From Actinoplanes cyaneus (lineage in GTDB: Bacteria; Actinomycetota; Actinomycetes; Mycobacteriales; Micromonosporaceae), in contig NZ_BOMH01000013.1 of assembly GCF_016862095.1 (NCBI RefSeq), positions 1-64,000 on the forward strand: a stretch of DNA of 64,000 bases, written 5' to 3'. Below are positions 1-8,029 of this stretch, one piece after another. The notes under the pieces were generated by a model. It was given only the letters and a program-made list of their open reading frames with translations, ran no database searches and had not been told where the DNA came from. The position numbers and the translations under genes are program-made. Position 1 is the stretch's first letter, and the number at the start of each line of letters is the position of its first letter.

Positions 1-1
1 C

Positions 2-442
2 GCGCCCGGCTACGGCCAGCAGCCGGTCGCCGGCTACGCCAGCTGGATCCAGCGAGTCGGCGCGTACCTCGTCGACGCGCTCGCCGTGGCGCCGATCGGC
101 ATCATCGGCAACATCGTCGGCTCCGACACCGACCCGGTGACGAATCTGCCGACGTACAACGCGCTCTACTACGTCTTCGCCCTGATCTCCCTGGCCGTCA
201 CCGGCTACAACCGGTGGTTCCAGGCCGGCAAGACCGGGCAGAGCTGGGGCAAGAAGGCGCTCGGCCTGCGCCTGGTGGACGCGAACACCGGCCAGCCGAT
301 CGGCGCGGGCAAGGCGTTCCTGCGCGACCTGGCGCACATCGTCGACAGCCTCATCTGCCTCGTCGGTTACCTGTTCCCGCTCTGGGACGCGAAGAAGCAG
401 ACCCTGGCCGACAAGATCGTCAGCACGGTCGTCGTCAAGTAA
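2..442 (+). CDS. RDD family membrane protein, 5'-truncated by the window
   Basis: The reading frame is open from base 2, so the gene begins before the window; 146 residues are visible. After a Gly/Tyr/Pro/Gln-rich stretch comes the RDD hallmark (RVGAYLVDALAV), a first membrane segment, a second around YYVFALISLAVTGY, the KTGQSWGKKALGLRLVD motif and a last hydrophobic segment with W-D-x-K-K-Q-T-L-A-D-K. This order is typical of RDD proteins, which are small polytopic membrane proteins mostly of unknown role. A GTG at 86 lies inside the first membrane segment and is not the true start. A strong hairpin follows the stop codon. Confidence 0.88.
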   Translation, partial: APGYGQQPVAGYASWIQRVGAYLVDALAVAPIGIIGNIVGSDTDPVTNLPTYNALYYVFALISLAVTGYNRWFQAGKTGQSWGKKALGLRLVDANTGQPIGAGKAFLRDLAHIVDSLICLVGYLFPLWDAKKQTLADKIVSTVVVK

Positions 443-472
443 TCGCCCGGTCCGCCCGTCGGCGGACGTCGA

Positions 473-508
473 AGGCCCCGCCCGGCTCCACGTCCGGGCG
501 GGGCCTTT
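473..508 (+). terminator. Intrinsic terminator after the RDD gene
   Basis: A perfect 13-bp inverted repeat (473-485 and 494-506) with an 8-nt loop is followed by a short T run. It starts 31 bp after the RDD stop codon and ends about 85 bp before the next gene. Confidence 0.75.
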
Positions 509-591
509 CGCCGTTCGCGTTCCGACATGTGGGCAGGTGTGACGCGGCCGACGTCCGGTCCGGGGGCCGGGGGAGCGGTAGGTTGGGGCGC

Positions 592-1572
592 ATGCGGGAG
601 CTGTTGACCCCGGTCGTGGTGGCGCCGATGGCCGGTGGTCCGTCCACGCCGGAGCTGGTGATCGCCGCCGGCCGGGCCGGAGCGCTCGGATTCCTCGCCG
701 CCGGCTACAAGACGCCGGAAGCCGTCGAGGCCGAGCTCCGCTCGATGTCGTCGCCGTACGGGCTGAATCTGTTCGTTCCCGTGCCGCCGCTCGCCGACCC
801 GGGCGCGGTCGAGCGTTACCGGGAGGCGTTGCTCCCCGAGGCCGAGCGTTACGAGGTCGACCTGCCGCCCGTGCGGCTGACCGATGACGATCACTTCGCG
901 GCGAAGGTCGAACTGGCCGTCACCTATCGGGTGCCGCTGGTCAGCTTCACCTTCGGCGTGCCGTCCGCCGAGGTGGTGCGGGCGCTGCGGGCCGCCGGCT
1001 CGGCGGTGCTGATCACCGTGACCAGTGGTGACGAGGCCCGGCAGGCGCTGGCCGCCGGGCCGGACGGGCTGATCGCCCAGGGCGGCGGGGCGGGCGGCCA
1101 CTCGTCGACGTTCACGCCGGCGATGTATCGCGGGGACCGGCCGGCCCTGGACGTGCTCGCCGAGGTCCGGGCCGTCACCGGGGTGCCGGTGGTCGCGGCG
1201 GGAGGTGACACTCCGGCGCTGCTGGCGGCGGGGGCGGTGGCGGTGCAGTCCGGGACGGCGTTCCTGCTGGCCGACGAGGCGGGGACCAGGCCGGCCCAGC
1301 GGGCGGTGATGCTCTCCGGGGCGCCGCGGGAGACGGTGGTGACCCGGGCGTTCACCGGGCAGCCGGCGCGGGCTCTGCGGAACCGCTTCGTGGACACGTA
1401 CTCCGCCCTGGCCCCGGTGGGCTATCCGGCGATCCATCATCTGACCGCGCCGATCCGGGCGGCGGCCGCGGCGCGGGGTGACGCCGAAGCTCTGAACCTG
1501 TGGGCCGGTGCCCGTCATGCGGCTGGTCGGCCGGGGCCGGTTGCCGCGGTGATCGACGCTCTCCGGGCCTGA
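592..1572 (+). CDS. Nitronate monooxygenase (2-nitropropane dioxygenase family)
   Basis: The 326-residue protein is a predicted FMN-dependent TIM-barrel enzyme of the nitronate monooxygenase family, which oxidises alkyl nitronates to carbonyl compounds and nitrite. Visible features are the N-terminal VVVAPMAGG strand-loop, a GFLAAGYK segment, the central AQGGGAGGH motif carrying the family's catalytic His, and a phosphate-binding VVAAGGD stretch. The ATG at 592 gives the normal family N-terminus; the frame is open further upstream but encodes no recognisable protein there. Sequences this divergent can also be annotated as enoyl-ACP reductase-like FMN proteins, so the substrate is not certain. 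Confidence 0.85.
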   Translation: MRELLTPVVVAPMAGGPSTPELVIAAGRAGALGFLAAGYKTPEAVEAELRSMSSPYGLNLFVPVPPLADPGAVERYREALLPEAERYEVDLPPVRLTDDDHFAAKVELAVTYRVPLVSFTFGVPSAEVVRALRAAGSAVLITVTSGDEARQALAAGPDGLIAQGGGAGGHSSTFTPAMYRGDRPALDVLAEVRAVTGVPVVAAGGDTPALLAAGAVAVQSGTAFLLADEAGTRPAQRAVMLSGAPRETVVTRAFTGQPARALRNRFVDTYSALAPVGYPAIHHLTAPIRAAAAARGDAEALNLWAGARHAAGRPGPVAAVIDALRA

Positions 1573-1766
1573 TGACGGCCGGAAACGGTTAGCATTAACG
1601 ACCGTTAATACTTAACAGATTGTTCTTTGTGCGGTGCGATATTCGGCGGTGTTCTCGGTGTAGGTTCGATTTCGGGATTAGGGCCGGCCGGGTGAGAAAC
1701 CATCCGGTGGCCTCCCTGAGCGTCCGCGAGAGATCCCCGCGGCGCATCGGTGAAAAGGATTCGGAA

Positions 1767-2225
1767 ATGCACAGTCTGCTTCTTGCGGGCATCATCCCGG
1801 CCATGCTCGTCCCCGGGGTGGCTCACGCCGGTCACGCGACCGGCCCCGTGCGCGATGTCCCGGCCGCCCGCGCCGGCACCGCGCCGGGCGCGCCGGCCTC
1901 GTCGCCGGAACCCAGGACCGGCCTGCTGGGAACCTTCGCCTTCGGCCGCGCCGCGGTGATCGGGGCCGGCGGCGAGGAGGCCGGTGTCTGGTCCGGGGCG
2001 TCGGTCCACTCCGGGTTCGCCGGCGACGATCTCGTGATCACCTATGTTCCGCGTCTCGCCCCGGCCCGGCATGAGCAGGTGGTTTACACCGCCCGGTACA
2101 ACGAGGTGGCATATCCGCAGGCCGAGTGCGAGCGGGTCGGCGCGTCCGGCGTGGCCCTGCGGGTCTGGGTGTCCTATCGCTGCCGCACCGGCGTCGCCCC
2201 CAACTACACGCTCCTGGTCCGATGA
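1767..2225 (+). CDS. Small exported protein of unknown function
   Basis: The 152-residue protein starts at an ATG preceded by AAAAGGA. The N-terminus reads as a short signal peptide (MHSLLLAGIIPAMLVPGVAHA) with a plausible cleavage after AHA. The mature part is Ala/Gly/Pro-rich and then forms a beta-rich domain with two cysteines near the C-terminus (QAECERV and SYRCRT) that could form a disulfide. I do not recognise a family. The gap upstream is unusually AT-rich for this window and contains repeated TTAAC motifs and an AACGGT/ACCGTT inverted repeat (1584-1606), so a regulated promoter there is likely. Confidence 0.6.
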   Translation: MHSLLLAGIIPAMLVPGVAHAGHATGPVRDVPAARAGTAPGAPASSPEPRTGLLGTFAFGRAAVIGAGGEEAGVWSGASVHSGFAGDDLVITYVPRLAPARHEQVVYTARYNEVAYPQAECERVGASGVALRVWVSYRCRTGVAPNYTLLVR

Positions 2226-2456
2226 TCCCGTTCGCCGGCCCGGACGATCTGGTGCGGCCGGCCGGCGCCGAGGACCCGGCTTCGCCACCGACCGTGCTGA
2301 GGCTCCGCGCGGTCGAGGTCCCCAGCACGGCGCGGCGCGCTTCCGCCCGGAGAACAGATTCGGCTGCCGGCTCCCGCGGTGTGAACGACCGCCGCGGAAA
2401 TGGTGCGAAAGTCGATTAGCCGATCGCGAGTGAATTGAGTCTTTGCTGGGGGGAAA

Positions 2457-2496
2457 CCCGGTTCCCGTCGCTTTTCTGTGGGCGGCGGGAACCGGG
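2457..2496. terminator. 15-bp hairpin between the exported-protein gene and pabAB
   Basis: Arms 2457-2471 and 2482-2496 pair over 15 bp with a single G-T wobble and a 10-nt T-rich loop. No T-run follows, so it may be a factor-independent stop for the upstream gene or a structured element in the long (516 bp) leader region of pabAB. The rest of 2226-2741 shows no convincing gene. Confidence 0.5.
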
Positions 2497-2741
2497 CTCG
2501 GCATAGGGCGGGTCAAGCGTTCCTGTCGCGGCGGAGCCCGGCCGGTCGCTCCGGCCCGACGATCACGTTTCGGCGAGTGCCCGGGCCGGCCTTCGGGTGA
2601 GCGCCGCGCCACACCCGCGTATTCTGCAATCGTTGCGGCGGGCCCATCCTCCGGACGGGTGCGGAACACGTCTGGGTCGTCCCCTGGCGTCCGTGTAAGG
2701 ATGTCGATGCCGAGCTGCCTCATCGGCGGATCCGTCACGGG

Positions 2742-4895
2742 GTGGGGACGACTTTGCGAACATTGTTGCTGGACAATTACGACTCGTATTCTCAGAATCT
2801 TCACGAGTTGCTCGCCCGGGTCACCGGGACGGAGCCGGTCGTCGTCGCGAACGATCGGACGACCGCGGACGCGGTGCTGGCCAGTGACTTCGACGCTCTC
2901 GTGATCTCACCGGGGCCCGGCTCCCCGGCCGAACCGGCCGACGTCGGCATCGGGGCCGAACTCGTCGCCCGGGCAGACGTACCCATTCTCGGGGTGTGCC
3001 TCGGCCACCAGTTGATTGCCCATCACGCCGGTGCAGGCATAGAGCACGCGGAATATCCGGCGCATGGCATTATCAGTCGCATCAGCGCCGGCGACGATCC
3101 GCTCTTCCGCGGGTTTCCGCGATCTTTCGACGTCGTTCGTTATCACTCGCTCGCCGTCTCCCGGCCACTGCCGCCGTCGCTGCGCGAGATCGCCGTGGCC
3201 GAGGACGGCACCGTGATGGCGGTCCGGGACCGGCGGCGGCCGATCTGGGGTGTTCAATTCCACCCGGAAGCGGCCTGCTCCGAGCACGGCGAGCGGCTCG
3301 TCCGCAATTTCCAGGCCATCGTCGAATCCCGGCGCGGCTGGTCGGGCGTCGCGGCACGGCCCGCCGCTGCACCGTTCGCCGCGGCGCGACCCGCCGCGGC
3401 GAGCGCCGTGCGCGGGTCCCGCCGGGATGCCCAGCGGCTGGTCCTGACCCGGCGGGAACTGGACCCTTCCCTCACGCCCGCGATGGCCTTCGAGCACTTG
3501 TACCGGGGCCGGGCGTTCGCATTCTGGCTGGACACGAACACGTTGCGCGCCACCCACGGCTGGTCGTTCATGGGTGCGCCCACCACCATGCGCGATCACG
3601 TGCTGACCGCCGGGGGGACGGTGGTGACCCGCACCGACCCGGCGGGGCGCAGCGTGTCCCGGCCGGTCCCGTCGGTCTGGCGGCACCTCGAGGATCTGCT
3701 CGGCCGGTACACGGTGGACAGCCATCCCAGCATGCCGTTCGCCGGTGGCTACGTCGGCTCACTGGGCTACGGGCTGGCGACCGCGACGATCGGTGCGGCC
3801 CGGCCCGCCACCCGTCACCCCGACCTGGCGCTGCTGTTCGTCACGCGTTTCCTGGCCTTCGATCATCGCGCCGGGCGCGCCTACGCCTGCGCGGTCCACG
3901 CCGAGGCCGAGACGGCGGAGGCGCACAGTTGGCTGGACAGCGTCGACGGGGCTCTGCGGCAGGCCGCCACCGCCCTCGAGGACGAGCCGGCCGGGCCCGC
4001 GCCGGTGGTCGACCGGACGTGGCTGCCCGGCGCCGTCGACTCCGCCGGGCGTTACCAGGCCAAGGTCGAGGAGTGCATCGCCGAGATCCGGCGTGGCGAG
4101 ACCTACGAGGTGTGTCTGACCACCGGTTTCGAGGGGCCGCCGCTGCGCGACCCGCTCGGCGTGTACCGGCTGCTGCGGCGGGTCAACCCGGCCCCGTACA
4201 GCGCCTATCTCGCCGTGGGCCCGCTGCAGGTGTTGTCCAGTTCCCCGGAGCGGTTCCTGCGGATCAGCCCGGACGGGCGGGTCGAGTCGCGCCCGATCAA
4301 GGGCACCTGCGCGCGCCGGGCGGACCCCGGGGAGGACCGGCGCGCGGCCGAGCGGCTGGCGGCCGATCCCAAGGTGCGCGCGGAGAACATGATGATCGTC
4401 GACCTGCTGCGCAACGACCTCAACCGGGTCTGCCGCGTCGGCAGTGTCGAGGTGGAGTCGCTGATGCACGTGGAGAGCTATCAGACGGTCCACCAACTGG
4501 TCTCCACCATCGCCGGGCGGCTGGCGCCGGAGAGCACCCCCCTCGCCGCCGTCGAGTCGTGCTTCCCCGGCGGGTCGATGACCGGCGCACCCAAACTGCG
4601 GACCATGGAGATCATTTCCCGGCTGGAGAGTCATGCCCGCGGTATGTACGCCGGTGCGCTCGGCGCCTTCTCGCTCGACGGCTACGTCGACCTGTCCATC
4701 GTGATCAGGACGATCGTGAACGATCCGGCCGGGTGGTTCGTCGGCGCCGGCGGCGCGGTGCTGCTCGGCTCCGACCCGGTCGCGGAATACCAGGAGATGT
4801 GTCAGAAGGCGGCGCCGCCGATCACGGCGATCTCCTGGTACGACAGCCGGCTGCGACCCGATGGCCCGGTCACCACCGCCGCGGGTGAGCACTGA
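2742..4895 (+). CDS. pabAB: Fused aminodeoxychorismate synthase (PabA-PabB)
   Basis: The 717-residue protein makes 4-amino-4-deoxychorismate from chorismate and glutamine, the first step to p-aminobenzoate for folate or PABA-derived metabolites. Residues 1-200 are a class I glutamine amidotransferase with nucleophile Cys86 in GVCLGHQ and the His174/Glu176 pair in FHPEA. Residues about 230-700 are the chorismate-binding domain. The PIKGT motif has Lys, which marks PabB; anthranilate synthase has Ala there. SMTGAPKLRTMEI lies near the end. GTG 2742 is used, but TTG 2754 with GGGGA upstream gives the classic N-terminus (RTLLLDNYDSY) and is an equally good start. Fused forms are common in actinomycetes, both for folate and for antibiotic clusters, but no cluster genes or pabC are adjacent. 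Confidence 0.93.
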   Translation: MGTTLRTLLLDNYDSYSQNLHELLARVTGTEPVVVANDRTTADAVLASDFDALVISPGPGSPAEPADVGIGAELVARADVPILGVCLGHQLIAHHAGAGIEHAEYPAHGIISRISAGDDPLFRGFPRSFDVVRYHSLAVSRPLPPSLREIAVAEDGTVMAVRDRRRPIWGVQFHPEAACSEHGERLVRNFQAIVESRRGWSGVAARPAAAPFAAARPAAASAVRGSRRDAQRLVLTRRELDPSLTPAMAFEHLYRGRAFAFWLDTNTLRATHGWSFMGAPTTMRDHVLTAGGTVVTRTDPAGRSVSRPVPSVWRHLEDLLGRYTVDSHPSMPFAGGYVGSLGYGLATATIGAARPATRHPDLALLFVTRFLAFDHRAGRAYACAVHAEAETAEAHSWLDSVDGALRQAATALEDEPAGPAPVVDRTWLPGAVDSAGRYQAKVEECIAEIRRGETYEVCLTTGFEGPPLRDPLGVYRLLRRVNPAPYSAYLAVGPLQVLSSSPERFLRISPDGRVESRPIKGTCARRADPGEDRRAAERLAADPKVRAENMMIVDLLRNDLNRVCRVGSVEVESLMHVESYQTVHQLVSTIAGRLAPESTPLAAVESCFPGGSMTGAPKLRTMEIISRLESHARGMYAGALGAFSLDGYVDLSIVIRTIVNDPAGWFVGAGGAVLLGSDPVAEYQEMCQKAAPPITAISWYDSRLRPDGPVTTAAGEH

Positions 4896-4949
4896 GCCCG
4901 GTAACTGGAACAGCGGAAGGCGGCCGCCCCCGCGGTCACAGCGCGACGG

Positions 4950-5708
4950 TCAGGCGGTGGCCCCGCCGTCGACCACCAGGTCGTGCCCGACGGTGAAGCC
5001 GGACTCGTCGGCGGCCAGCCACAGCACCGCCGAGGCGATCTCCTCCAGCGCACCGACCCTGCCGATCGGCAGCGCGCCGGCCAGCCGGTCCGCCCGGTCC
5101 TGCGGGGTCTCGCCCGGGTGCAGCGACATCGCCGTGTCGGAGGGGCCGGGGCTGACCGCGTTGATCCGGATGCCCTCGCCGATGTACTCCAGTGCGGCGT
5201 TACGGGTCAGCGTGCTGACGGCGGCCTTCGCGGCGGCGTAGGCACCCAGGCCGGGGCGCCGGCCGTGCGCGCCGATGTTGGAGGCGATGTTGACGATCGC
5301 GCCGCCGCGCCCGCGCATCCGGGCGATCTCGTACTTCATGCTCAGGTAGACACCGGTGAGGTTGGTGTCGATCACCGAGTGCCAGACCGTCTCGTCGAGG
5401 TCCGCCAGCGGCGCGGGCCGGCCCAGCACGCCGGCGTTGTTGACCGCGACGTCGAGCGCGCCGAAGCGGTCGACGACGGTGGTGACCAGGCTTTCCACCT
5501 GCTCGGCGACGGTGACGTCGGCGGTGACCGCCGCGGCCGTGCCGTTGTCGGCCTCGATCAGCTTCACCGTCTCGTCGAGCGACGCGGCGTCGCGGCCGGC
5601 GACCACCACGGTGGCGCCCTCGGTGGCCAGGGCGCGGGCCACGGCCCGTCCGATGCCGGAGCCGCCGCCGGTGACCAGGGCGACCTTGCCGGTGAATCGT
5701 TGCGTCAT
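4950..5708 (-). CDS. SDR family NAD(P)-dependent oxidoreductase
   Basis: The 252-residue protein is a classical short-chain dehydrogenase. It has the TGGGSGIG cofactor loop (residues 13-20), NNAG at 90-93 and the catalytic Ser143, Tyr157 and Lys161. The C-terminus with VDGGATA is typical of glucose/3-oxoacyl-type SDRs; the substrate cannot be told from sequence. The start is supported by GGAAGGAAG 5 bp upstream. A TetR gene lies upstream on the same strand, and near-identical 21-bp sites in front of both genes suggest that the regulator controls this reductase. Confidence 0.92.
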   Translation of the reverse strand: MTQRFTGKVALVTGGGSGIGRAVARALATEGATVVVAGRDAASLDETVKLIEADNGTAAAVTADVTVAEQVESLVTTVVDRFGALDVAVNNAGVLGRPAPLADLDETVWHSVIDTNLTGVYLSMKYEIARMRGRGGAIVNIASNIGAHGRRPGLGAYAAAKAAVSTLTRNAALEYIGEGIRINAVSPGPSDTAMSLHPGETPQDRADRLAGALPIGRVGALEEIASAVLWLAADESGFTVGHDLVVDGGATA

Positions 5709-5831
5709 GCGCGCTTCCTTCCGGGAGTGGAGTGCAGGAGAACGGCGGCGGGCTCGCCGGGGCTCAGGTCGAGGGCGCGCTGGATCGCCGGCATCGCCAC
5801 CACCGGCATGACGCCGCGATCAGGCGGAGCT

Positions 5832-5850
5832 GGATCACGGCGAGTGATCC
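5832..5850. promoter_or_regulatory. Inverted repeat in the SDR upstream region
   Basis: GGATCAC and GTGATCC form a perfect 7-bp inverted repeat with a 5-bp spacer, 124 bp before the SDR start. It may be a second operator or a leader hairpin. Nothing else notable was seen in the 397-bp gap 5709-6105 apart from the site at 5951. Confidence 0.4.
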
Positions 5851-5950
5851 GAAGGCCAGTCCGGCCGACGCCTCTCGGGATCCTTCGAAGACTGATCGTT
5901 CAAGAAACTCCGCCTCCTTCCCGAACGCCGTTCACGCTCCGAGGGTAGCT

Positions 5951-5971
5951 ATTCGAGAACGTTCGGTCCAG
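5951..5971. promoter_or_regulatory. Putative TetR operator upstream of the SDR gene
   Basis: A 21-bp sequence, ATTCGAGAACG followed by TTCGGTCCAG, matches the site at 6727-6747 at 19 of 21 positions in the same orientation. It contains a GAACGTTC palindromic core and lies about 240 bp upstream of the SDR start. Confidence 0.55.
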
Positions 5972-6105
5972 TTGGATTCCAGAGTATTCGGGATCCGGCG
6001 AAGTGACGCGCCGCTGGGCAAGCGAGGCAGGGCGATGACGGAGTGTGTCGGCGAAGGTTGCGCGGGCAGTGCCGCCCGGCCGCGGGTGACCTCGGGACGA
6101 GCCGG

Positions 6106-6711
6106 TCAGTGGGCGGGGCCGGGCGGGGCCCAGGCGAGCAGTGCGGCGAACGCCTCGTCCGCGGCGTCGCGCGCCCGGATCGCACCGGTGCGGCCCTTGC
6201 CGACCACGCGCAGCCCCTCCAGCACCACCATCAGGAACCGGGCCAGCCGGCGGGGATCGGCTCCGGCGGCCAGTTCGCCGGAGCCGCGCGCCCGCAGCAG
6301 CGCCGAGGTGAGCGCCACCTCGATGGTCTCCCAGCTCGTCTCGACGCTGAGCGCGACCGCGGTGTCGGCGGACATCCGCTCCACTGCCGCGTTGACCACG
6401 AAACAGCCCAGGTCGCCGGCCCCGGTGGCCTCCGCGACGAAGTCGTCGAGCACCGACCGGATCGCCGGCAGCGCGGACCCCGGCCCGGCCAGCCGCTCCA
6501 CCAGCACCGGATCGCGCTGCCGCACGTAGCGGTCGAGCGCCCGCAGGTAGAGGTCGTGCTTGCTGCCGAAGGTGGCATACAGGCTGGCACGGGCCACCCC
6601 CGTGGCCGCGACCAGGTCGGCCATCGACGTCGCCTCGTACCCCCGCTGCCAGAACAGCCGCATGGCGGCGTCCAGGGCCTGGTCGGGCTCGAACTCCTTC
6701 ACCCGGGACAT
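6106..6711 (-). CDS. TetR/AcrR family transcriptional regulator
   Basis: The 201-residue protein has an N-terminal TetR helix-turn-helix (ALDAAMRLFWQRGYEATSM, then ATGVARASLYATFGSKHDLY at about residues 10-55) and a helical ligand-binding C-terminal domain. The start at 6711 gives MSRVKEFEPDQAL; an upstream in-frame ATG would add 14 residues that run through the putative operator, so it was not used. The YATFGSKHDLYLRAL signature groups it with repressors controlling nearby oxidoreductases, fitting the SDR next to it. Confidence 0.9.
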   Translation of the reverse strand: MSRVKEFEPDQALDAAMRLFWQRGYEATSMADLVAATGVARASLYATFGSKHDLYLRALDRYVRQRDPVLVERLAGPGSALPAIRSVLDDFVAEATGAGDLGCFVVNAAVERMSADTAVALSVETSWETIEVALTSALLRARGSGELAAGADPRRLARFLMVVLEGLRVVGKGRTGAIRARDAADEAFAALLAWAPPGPAH

Positions 6712-6726
6712 CGGTCGAGCGTACCC

Positions 6727-6747
6727 ATTCGAGAACGCTCGATCCAG
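6727..6747. promoter_or_regulatory. Putative TetR operator upstream of the tetR gene
   Basis: The 21-bp site matches 5951-5971 at 19 positions. It contains TCGAG-AACG-CTCGA, a perfect 5-bp inverted repeat with a 4-bp spacer, and starts 16 bp before the TetR start codon, the expected place for autorepression. Confidence 0.6.
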
Positions 6748-6835
6748 ATGCACGAGCCCGCCCCGCCGCGTCAGCTCCGGCCGTCCGGCCGGTTTGGCCG
6801 TCCCGGGCGGAGCAGGGCGCCGCCGTCCCGCCGGA

Positions 6836-8029
6836 TCACGGCAGAGCGGTCGGCCGGATCGTGCCGGTGACGTGACCGAACGACAGGTGGGAGCCGTCGG
6901 CGGCGGGGGCTGTGGCGGTGATCGTGATCTCGTCGCCGTCCTGCAGGAACGTGCGCGTCGTGCCGTCCGGCAACTCCAGCGGCTCGGCGCCGTCCCAGGA
7001 GAGCTCGATGAGGGAACCTCGCTCGTCCCGGGCCGGGCCGCTCACGGTGCCGGAGGCGAACAGGTCACCCGTGCGCAGCGAGGCGCCGTTCACCGTCAGG
7101 TGGGCCAGCTGCTGGGCCGCCGTCCAGTACATGCCGCGGAACGGCGGGCGGCTGACGACCTCGCCGTTCAGGCGGACCTCCAGGGACAGGTCGAGGCCCC
7201 ACGGGGCGTCGCTGTCGTCCAGGTAGGGGAGCAGGGGCTCGTCACGGACGGGCGGCTTCACCCGGGCCTCGGACAGGGCGGCCAGGGGGACCACCCACGG
7301 CGAGACCGAGGTCAGGAACGACTTGCCCAGGAACGGGCCGAGCGGCACGTACTCCCAGGCCTGCAGGTCACGGGCGGACCAGTCGTTGACCAGGCAGACC
7401 CCGAAGACGTACGAGGAGAAGTCGTGCACCGGCACGGGCGTCCCGAGCACCGAGGGCACGCCGACGACGAACCCGACCTCGGCCTCGATGTCGAGCCGGC
7501 GCGACGGGCCGAACGCGGGGGTGCCGTCGGCGAGGTACTGACCCTGCGGGCGGGTCACCGGAGTGCCGGACACCTGGACCGTCCCGGACCGGCCGTGGTA
7601 GCCAATCGGCAGGTGCTTCCAGTTGGGGGTGAGGGCGGGCGAGCCGGGGCGGAACATCCGGCCCAGGTTCTCCGCGTGGTCCCGGGAGCTGTAGAAGTCG
7701 ACGTAGTCGGCCACCTCGAACGGCATCCGCAGGGTCACCGAGTCCATCGGCAGCAGGTGCGGCGTGACCCGCTCCCGATGGGCCGGATCGGTCAGCCAGG
7801 CGGCGATCATCGACCGCAGCGCGGCCCACGACTCCGGGCCCTGGGCCAGGAACGCGTTCAGCGACCCGGTCGCGTGCACCGGGTCGCCGGTCAGCCCGGC
7901 CAGGTCGAGGACCTGGTCGCCGATCGCCACGCCGGTGCGCGGGGCCGCGGAGGAATCGGTGACGAAGACGCCGTACGGCAGGTTGGTGATCCCGAACCCC
8001 GTGGATTCGGGCAGGTCGAGCCAGGTCAT
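6836..8029 (-). CDS. fahA: Fumarylacetoacetase
   Basis: The 397-residue enzyme hydrolyses fumarylacetoacetate to fumarate and acetoacetate, the last step of tyrosine/homogentisate breakdown. Residues line up with mammalian FAH: Asp111, Glu182, Glu184 and Asp216 match the metal ligands, His118 the catalytic His and Arg220 the substrate Arg (DFYSSRDHAENLG, IEAEVGF, VNDWSARD). ATG 8029 is chosen because it overlaps the stop of the upstream gene as ATGA and gives the family N-terminus (MTWLDLPESTGFG). It is the last gene of the hmgA operon, so translational coupling is likely. Confidence 0.95.
   Translation of the reverse strand: MTWLDLPESTGFGITNLPYGVFVTDSSAAPRTGVAIGDQVLDLAGLTGDPVHATGSLNAFLAQGPESWAALRSMIAAWLTDPAHRERVTPHLLPMDSVTLRMPFEVADYVDFYSSRDHAENLGRMFRPGSPALTPNWKHLPIGYHGRSGTVQVSGTPVTRPQGQYLADGTPAFGPSRRLDIEAEVGFVVGVPSVLGTPVPVHDFSSYVFGVCLVNDWSARDLQAWEYVPLGPFLGKSFLTSVSPWVVPLAALSEARVKPPVRDEPLLPYLDDSDAPWGLDLSLEVRLNGEVVSRPPFRGMYWTAAQQLAHLTVNGASLRTGDLFASGTVSGPARDERGSLIELSWDGAEPLELPDGTTRTFLQDGDEITITATAPAADGSHLSFGHVTGTIRPTALP

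Noticed and set aside
214-591. Upstream extension of the nitronate monooxygenase frame
   Set aside because: The added sequence overlaps the RDD gene in another frame and a terminator; the family N-terminus is at 592.
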